Positions 59,448 through 64,000 of a DNA stretch of 64,000 nt are shown here, piece after piece. The notes beneath the pieces are model-generated. The model was not told the DNA's origin, ran no database searches, and saw nothing but the letters and a program-made list of their open reading frames with translations. This stretch comes from CAYMAZ01 sp964526285 (GTDB taxonomy: Bacteria > Bacteroidota > Bacteroidia > Bacteroidales > DTU049), in the NCBI GenBank assembly GCA_964526285.1, contig CAZGIW010000003.1, forward strand, positions 1 through 64,000, read 5' to 3'. Made by a program: the position numbers and the translations under genes. Position 1 is the stretch's first letter. Each line of letters begins with the position of its first letter.

Positions 59448-59624
59448 ATTAGCGCAACATATTCGTGTAAATTCGGGTATTAGTGGCTAAAAAATGCCGA
59501 ATATTGATTCATCAATACCGTTAATTTGTTCATCAGCACCTTTTGTCGTGAATTTGTTTTTTCTTAACAGTTTGTTTCATGCCGTGGTATCAATAATTCA
59601 TACCTTCGCAAAAAAAAATTATGC

Positions 59625-62600
59625 ATGATGAATTTAAAAAACAAGCTGTTAACATGCTTTTTTTCTGCACTGTTTTTGCAACTTGTATGCTCTCATGCAC
59701 AAATTACAGTAAAACCTCTGCAAATAAAAGACTTTCAACCAACACAACTTATGCTGCAAATTGTTCATAATCAGGCAAATCTTCATCTGTATGATGTGTT
59801 CCCTTCAAGACATAACAAAACAGTCAAATTTGCTTTTCTCATAGAACCAGGAATTGTTGAAATTATTACTGCTGATAATGTCTCTTTCAATCAATTAACA
59901 CCAATTTATCTTGCCGAGATTAACTATAATGAATTTGACAAAGCCACCGGTACTTTTGCTTTAATAAACAAAACAATTGTCAATCCCCGGATGGTAAGCG
60001 GAAAACGTATCGTTGATATTGAAAATTATTCCGATTCTACAAACTATATGATTTGTGCCGGTGATGAAAATACTCCTGTTACATTGCACCCGGCCATTGG
60101 AGGGATTATTGACACTCACTATAATGCATTTGATGAAGAAAACTTCGGAGTGCGCTTCAATAAAAATTCAGCTGTGTTCAAATTCTGGTCGCCACCCGCA
60201 GCCAAAGTAGAACTGCTGCTTTATTTGCCCGACGGAACTCCACTGGCCAGTTCAGATTCCATTTTGCTCTCAAAAGGAGAAAAGGGTGTTTGGACTACGC
60301 AGCTCAATGCAAACAACGAAAATGGCTCCGACATTGAGGGTCTTATTTATCAGTATCGGGTGTTTGCCTACGGCCAGACTTATATTGCCCTTGATCCCTT
60401 TGCTTTTTCCATGGCAGAATTTAATCCGGCTGGTGAAGATAAAATCGGAAAAGGGGTCATTGTGAAAATGGATGCAAAGCAGTCAAAACCTGAAGGTTTT
60501 GAAAAAAATTATTCCAATACTCACGCAATGGCCAACCATAACGACCTGATTGCATGGGAAATACATGTGCGCGACTTTACCTCACAGCCAGGATTGGTCA
60601 GTCCTGAAATTGCAGGCACATATAACGCATTTGCTGAAAAATCAATCTACCTGAAAAATCTTGGAGTAACTCACGCCCAACTATTGCCTGTGATGAATTT
60701 TTATACAGTGAATGAACAGGACAGAAGCTTTTCAGGAAGAGAAACAGAAAAGATAAATTACAACTGGGGATACGATCCGCACAATTTTTTCACTCCTGAG
60801 GGATGGTTTTCAACTGATCCTTCAGATCCATATGCAAGAATCAGAGAACTGAGAGGTTTAATACAATCATTTCACAATCAGAATGTTGGAGTAATTATGG
60901 ATGTGGTCTTCAATCACACACATATTGTACAAACATTTGAAAATGCAGCTCCCGGATGCTACTATCGTTTTGATGAAAATATGAAAATATCAGGTCACAG
61001 CGGTGCCGGCCCCTCTCTTGAAACACGCCGCCCAATGGTTCGCAAACTCATCATTGAATCATTGCTGCATTTTATCAATGAATATCATGTTGATGGATTC
61101 AGGTTTGACCTTATGGGATTTATGGACCATGAAACCATGTTGATGATACGTGACATTTGCGGACAGGCATACGACAGCAACAATACGGATGCTCTGATTT
61201 TGCAGGGAGAAGGCTGGTTGTTTTCTGACCTTGATACTTCTGCAAATGCACAGGGAAAGGATGCGGCAACCACCAAACTGAATTATCCTGCCGAACTTGT
61301 AAATCTGGGAATTTTCAACGATGTGGCACGCGACGCCATAGCGGGAAAACCTGAGATTTTAGGTTTTGTATTGAACAACAATGAGTTACATCCAAAGGTG
61401 GTAAGTGTAATTGTGGGGGGGCTGAAGAATTTCAATCCCGGAGCAGTGCCCTTCAACAACGAATGTTTTGGAGATTCAAATTCCTTTTTTGCCAACAGCA
61501 TTTCAAATTGCCTTAATTTTCTCAGTGTGCATGATGGCTTCACTCTTTGGGACAAGCTGAATCTGATGATGCCCGGAACAACAGAGGAAGAACGTGCACT
61601 TGTTATGCGCATGGCGTCACTGGTTTTATTTACTTCGGCAGGAAAAATCATTTTGCATGGTGGAGACGAGATTCTCCGCACCAAACCCCTGGCTGATTTT
61701 GACAGAGAAAAGTCAAGAGCACACACTGCAGAAGGGGTTCAACCCATGGATGGTGTTGTGTTTTTTCATGAAAACTCATACAGCTCTCCCGATTTTACCA
61801 ATATGATACGTTGGGACAAAATGAGGGGAGAAGAAAACACAATTGCACAGCAGATGCATGAGTATTACAGGGGTTTGATTATGATGCGCCGTTCATTGCC
61901 GGCTTTCAGAAGTGAGCCAGCAGAAACGGGATTAAGATTTCTCACTTCACACAAAAAAATCAAAGATGAAATGCCTGCGGTTTTCAGTGATTTTTCTGAC
62001 CCTGCGTTGAAGTCGCTTACAATACGCTTTATTAACGGTCCGGAAGGTGAAGTATATTATGTGGCAGGAGAAATTCACCGGAAAGGTGTCCGCGACAATC
62101 CTGTGGAAAATCCTTATTATGTGCATTTTGACAAAAAGGGGAAAGCCGAAATCACCTTTGATGAAAAAGCAGTCAGAGAATTTGACCTGCAAAAGTGGGA
62201 CAATCCCCAAAGACTTGAAATTAAGCTGGTTAAGCATATGGGAGCCTGGGAAACAATTGATAAGGCATACTCAGCCACCGGCAACAATTCCATTGATATT
62301 CGTTGTGTTGATGAGCATGGTGTTGTCACCATTGATTTGGGGGAGAAGGATTTTGCTGCAGTCCCAAAAAATTATGAATACGACCCATTTATTGCTTACA
62401 TAATGGACAACAACCCTGATTTGCCTTCAGCATCAGGGTATGAAAATGCCGCATTTAATAAGATTCTGGTTGTGCACAATCCTTCGGATAAGGAAATTCA
62501 GCTTGAAGTTGATGAACTTTCAGATATCAGACAATGGTTTGTGATTGCAGATGCATATAGCGCAGGAATTAGTCCATTGGAATATTCACCTAGGCAGGAA

Positions 62601-62681
62601 AGCGGAAAAACACAGGTTCAGCTCGAAAAAGGGAAAATTATTGTGCCATCAAAAAACAGTGCTGTGGTTGTGAGGATGTAA
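59625..62681 (+). CDS. pulA: Secreted type I pullulanase (GH13)
   Basis: The product has 1018 residues with a signal peptide (ending near CSHAQ). An N-terminal beta domain (~30-170) and a CBM48-like module (~175-275, NSAVFKFWSPPAAKVELLLY) precede the GH13 barrel. The type I pullulanase signature YNWGYDP is at 379-385. The catalytic regions are DVVFNHT, VDGFRFDLMGF with nucleophile Asp495, LQGEGW with acid/base Glu529 and SVHDGFTLWDK with Asp637. A C-terminal beta domain follows. It hydrolyses alpha-1,6 bonds in pullulan, starch or glycogen-like glucans. No lipobox or T9SS domain is seen, so it is likely periplasmic. A second ATG at 59628 is equally possible. Confidence 0.88.
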   Translation: MMNLKNKLLTCFFSALFLQLVCSHAQITVKPLQIKDFQPTQLMLQIVHNQANLHLYDVFPSRHNKTVKFAFLIEPGIVEIITADNVSFNQLTPIYLAEINYNEFDKATGTFALINKTIVNPRMVSGKRIVDIENYSDSTNYMICAGDENTPVTLHPAIGGIIDTHYNAFDEENFGVRFNKNSAVFKFWSPPAAKVELLLYLPDGTPLASSDSILLSKGEKGVWTTQLNANNENGSDIEGLIYQYRVFAYGQTYIALDPFAFSMAEFNPAGEDKIGKGVIVKMDAKQSKPEGFEKNYSNTHAMANHNDLIAWEIHVRDFTSQPGLVSPEIAGTYNAFAEKSIYLKNLGVTHAQLLPVMNFYTVNEQDRSFSGRETEKINYNWGYDPHNFFTPEGWFSTDPSDPYARIRELRGLIQSFHNQNVGVIMDVVFNHTHIVQTFENAAPGCYYRFDENMKISGHSGAGPSLETRRPMVRKLIIESLLHFINEYHVDGFRFDLMGFMDHETMLMIRDICGQAYDSNNTDALILQGEGWLFSDLDTSANAQGKDAATTKLNYPAELVNLGIFNDVARDAIAGKPEILGFVLNNNELHPKVVSVIVGGLKNFNPGAVPFNNECFGDSNSFFANSISNCLNFLSVHDGFTLWDKLNLMMPGTTEEERALVMRMASLVLFTSAGKIILHGGDEILRTKPLADFDREKSRAHTAEGVQPMDGVVFFHENSYSSPDFTNMIRWDKMRGEENTIAQQMHEYYRGLIMMRRSLPAFRSEPAETGLRFLTSHKKIKDEMPAVFSDFSDPALKSLTIRFINGPEGEVYYVAGEIHRKGVRDNPVENPYYVHFDKKGKAEITFDEKAVREFDLQKWDNPQRLEIKLVKHMGAWETIDKAYSATGNNSIDIRCVDEHGVVTIDLGEKDFAAVPKNYEYDPFIAYIMDNNPDLPSASGYENAAFNKILVVHNPSDKEIQLEVDELSDIRQWFVIADAYSAGISPLEYSPRQESGKTQVQLEKGKIIVPSKNSAVVVRM

Positions 62682-62729
62682 GTTTGTGAACGAATAACTA
62701 TATCATTTAAACAAAAAAAAACATCCATA

Positions 62730-63875
62730 TCACTCCTCTGTTATAAACTTCAGCAAAAGTTCATAATCATTAACGCTCAGTTCATGTTCATAGCCTGAGA
62801 TTTCATTTTTTTTCAGTTGTTCAACAATCTTGGTTTTATCGAAACTTTCAATTCCCAGTTGCTGAATTCGGGTGGGACAATTGAACGATTCAAACATTTG
62901 CTCGGTTTTACGGATAATATCTCTGTGAACTCCTGTTCCAAAAACCAGCACACCAAATCTGGAAATTCTTTCGGGAATCCGGTCTGACATGAGTCTGAGC
63001 CATGCCGGATATACAACAGAAAGTGTGGCACCGTGAGGAATATCATAAACAAACGACAATTCGTGTCCTATTCCGTGCACACCCCAATCACCCGATGTTC
63101 TGCCGTAGGCTGTGAGGTTGTTCAATGCCATAGTGGCTGCATACATGATTCTTGCACGCAATTCATAATTGTGAAGGTCGTTGAGCAAAGCCGGACCTGC
63201 AATAATTGCTTCCTGTATGATTGATGCCACAAACCGGTCAGACAACGGGGCATCTCCACCACCAAAAAAAGCTTCCATGGCATGTGCACAAAGGTCAGTA
63301 ACTCCATACCCTGTTTGCTGTTCTGACACCGAAAATGTGTATGCAGGATCGAGAAAGGACATGACAGGATACACGTGCGGACTTACAAAAGAACCCTTCA
63401 TCCCGGCCTCATGATTTTGCACCACAGCAAAACTGTTCATTTCACTGCCAGTTGCTGCAAGAGTGAGTACTGCAAAAATTGGGAGAGCTGAAGTTGGTTT
63501 AAAATTTCCTGTAAACAACTCCCACGGGTCTATATCAAAAGGTGCTGCCGCTGCTATGGCCTTGGCCGAATCAATAACACTTCCGCCTCCCACAGCAACA
63601 ATGGCCTGCAAATGATGCTGTTTCACCAATTCAACAGCTTCACGCACATGATCAATGACAGGATTAGGTTTTATTCCCGAATATTCAATCCAATCAACTC
63701 CGGCTGTTTTGAGTTGTGAGGTGACATCATCATATACCCCGTTTTGTTTAACAGAGCCTTTGCCATAGAGTAGCAATACTTTATGAATATGAACGGGAAA
63801 GTTTTTTGCAAGTTTTTCCACCGAATTTTTCCCGAAAAACACTTTGGTGGGGTTGTAGATAACGAAGTTTTCCAT
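62730..63875 (-). CDS. Iron-containing alcohol dehydrogenase (BdhA/YqhD-like)
   Basis: The product has 381 residues. The NAD(P)-binding region has VGGGSVIDSAKAIAAAA. Iron ligands lie in TDLCAHAMEAFFGG and HGIGHELSFVYDIPHGATL, with the conserved Asp and three His. The N-terminus FVIYNPTKVFFGKNSVEKL is typical of NAD(P)H-dependent butanol dehydrogenases. It would reduce short aldehydes to alcohols, and the physiological substrate is unknown. It is cytoplasmic and 49 bp downstream of the HemW-like gene end, with its own promoter. Confidence 0.9.
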   Translation of the reverse strand: MENFVIYNPTKVFFGKNSVEKLAKNFPVHIHKVLLLYGKGSVKQNGVYDDVTSQLKTAGVDWIEYSGIKPNPVIDHVREAVELVKQHHLQAIVAVGGGSVIDSAKAIAAAAPFDIDPWELFTGNFKPTSALPIFAVLTLAATGSEMNSFAVVQNHEAGMKGSFVSPHVYPVMSFLDPAYTFSVSEQQTGYGVTDLCAHAMEAFFGGGDAPLSDRFVASIIQEAIIAGPALLNDLHNYELRARIMYAATMALNNLTAYGRTSGDWGVHGIGHELSFVYDIPHGATLSVVYPAWLRLMSDRIPERISRFGVLVFGTGVHRDIIRKTEQMFESFNCPTRIQQLGIESFDKTKIVEQLKKNEISGYEHELSVNDYELLLKFITEE

Positions 63876-63895
63876 AGTTGTCTGAAAGTTTTTTA

Positions 63896-63903
63896 CAAAA
63901 ATA
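63896..63903 (-). promoter_or_regulatory. -7 promoter element for the iron alcohol dehydrogenase
   Basis: The minus strand reads TATTTTTG, 21 bp before the ATG at 63875. Confidence 0.5.
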
Positions 63904-63924
63904 CAAAATCGACCTGAATTAATT

Positions 63925-64000
63925 TCAAATCATCAGGTCGGAGGCAATGCCATCAGCCCAGAGCTTTCCACTGACAGAAAGATAGTATATTGAATTAATG
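63925..64000 (-). CDS. C-terminal end of a HemW-like radical SAM protein (cut by window edge)
   Basis: Read on the minus strand, the last 25 codons before a TGA at 63925-63927 give a tail containing YYLSVSGKLWADGIASDLMI. The pattern L-x-x-x-G-[KR]-x-x-A-D-x-I-A-S-D-L is what I remember of the C-terminus of HemW (coproporphyrinogen III oxidase-like, radical SAM) in Bacteroidota. Only the tail is visible, so the call is tentative. Confidence 0.4.
   Translation of the reverse strand, partial: INSIYYLSVSGKLWADGIASDLMI

Larger units (their letters stand above)
58404..59624. other. 1.2-kb gene-free repeat island
   Basis: No credible gene occurs between the ATPase and pullulanase genes. From left to right the island holds the ATPase promoter, three GACGGTAT motifs (58431-58514), tandem ~200-bp units (58599-59059), structured element copy 2 (59111-59258), a third structured element (59323-59447) and a TTCGTG-type inverted flank (59461-59487). 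AT-rich DNA leads into the pullulanase gene. Short ORFs here lie in repeats and change frame between copies. Confidence 0.75.

Noticed and set aside
59125..59448. 107-residue ORF across copy 2 and element 3
   Set aside because: It runs through hairpin arms of non-coding repeats, and the homologous region at 35 kb does not keep the frame.

Overview
The window is chromosomal DNA from a member of the Bacteroidota, probably a Bacteroidales-like or related lineage. Four things point there. Many secreted proteins end in type IX secretion (T9SS) type A sorting domains. Almost every transcription unit is preceded by the Bacteroidota sigma-factor -7 element TAnnTTTG (26 cases listed). Start codons lack Shine-Dalgarno sequences. 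The gene set is also typical: Omp28-like lipoproteins, an ExbB / small membrane protein / ExbD / ExbD operon, Bacteroidota-type PruA, DUF2807 and FISUMP domains. The DNA is AT-rich. Recognised genes are intact apart from a GxxExxY remnant and the genes cut by the window ends.

Layout. 0-6 kb: tail of an unknown gene, a 784-residue repeat surface protein with a self-cleaving S74 chaperone, a methyltransferase, a GxxExxY remnant and a GH13 branching enzyme. 6-19 kb: ProX-type deacylase, large beta-helix T9SS protein, tRNA-Leu(CAA), phosphatidylserine synthase, Lnt, MutS2, a second beta-helix protein and small envelope proteins. 19.7-24.7 kb: an envelope operon with three thioredoxin-fold proteins (two Omp28-like, one TlpA-like) and a probable outer-membrane barrel. 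24.7-34.2 kb: lipoproteins, a DHODH-like enzyme and several T9SS or FISUMP surface proteins, including an in-frame fusion of a PAP2 phosphatase to a secreted protein. 34.2-41.3 kb: SpoU methyltransferase, L21-L27, tRNA-Ser(GGA), ExbB/ExbD energiser, Usp, PruA. 41.4-47.0 kb: a compact ACP / KAS III / SDR / GT2 / GNAT-like operon, apparently for making and attaching a short acyl group to a lipid-linked sugar, beside a GT-C/TPR membrane protein. 47.1-49.1 kb: two adjacent genes of unknown family. 49.3-56.9 kb: Sfp-type phosphopantetheinyl transferase, T9SS protein, AlaRS, MazG, PagL-like deacylase, DUF2807 lipoprotein, Bcp. 57.0-64 kb: AAA/DUF4143 ATPase flanked by direct repeats, a 1.2-kb gene-free repeat island, a secreted type I pullulanase, an iron alcohol dehydrogenase, and the end of a HemW-like gene.

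The most unusual non-coding content is a set of three ~125-130 bp elements (35.06 kb, 59.13 kb, 59.32 kb), each with an outer inverted repeat enclosing two inner hairpins. Two share sequence. The third shares only the architecture and appears nested beside one of the others. The most interesting gene sets are the acyl-modification operon, the repeat-flanked ATPase cassette, the PAP2 fusion and the orphan pair at 47.1-49.1 kb.

All calls were made by reading the sequence. Family names rest on remembered motifs, not searches.
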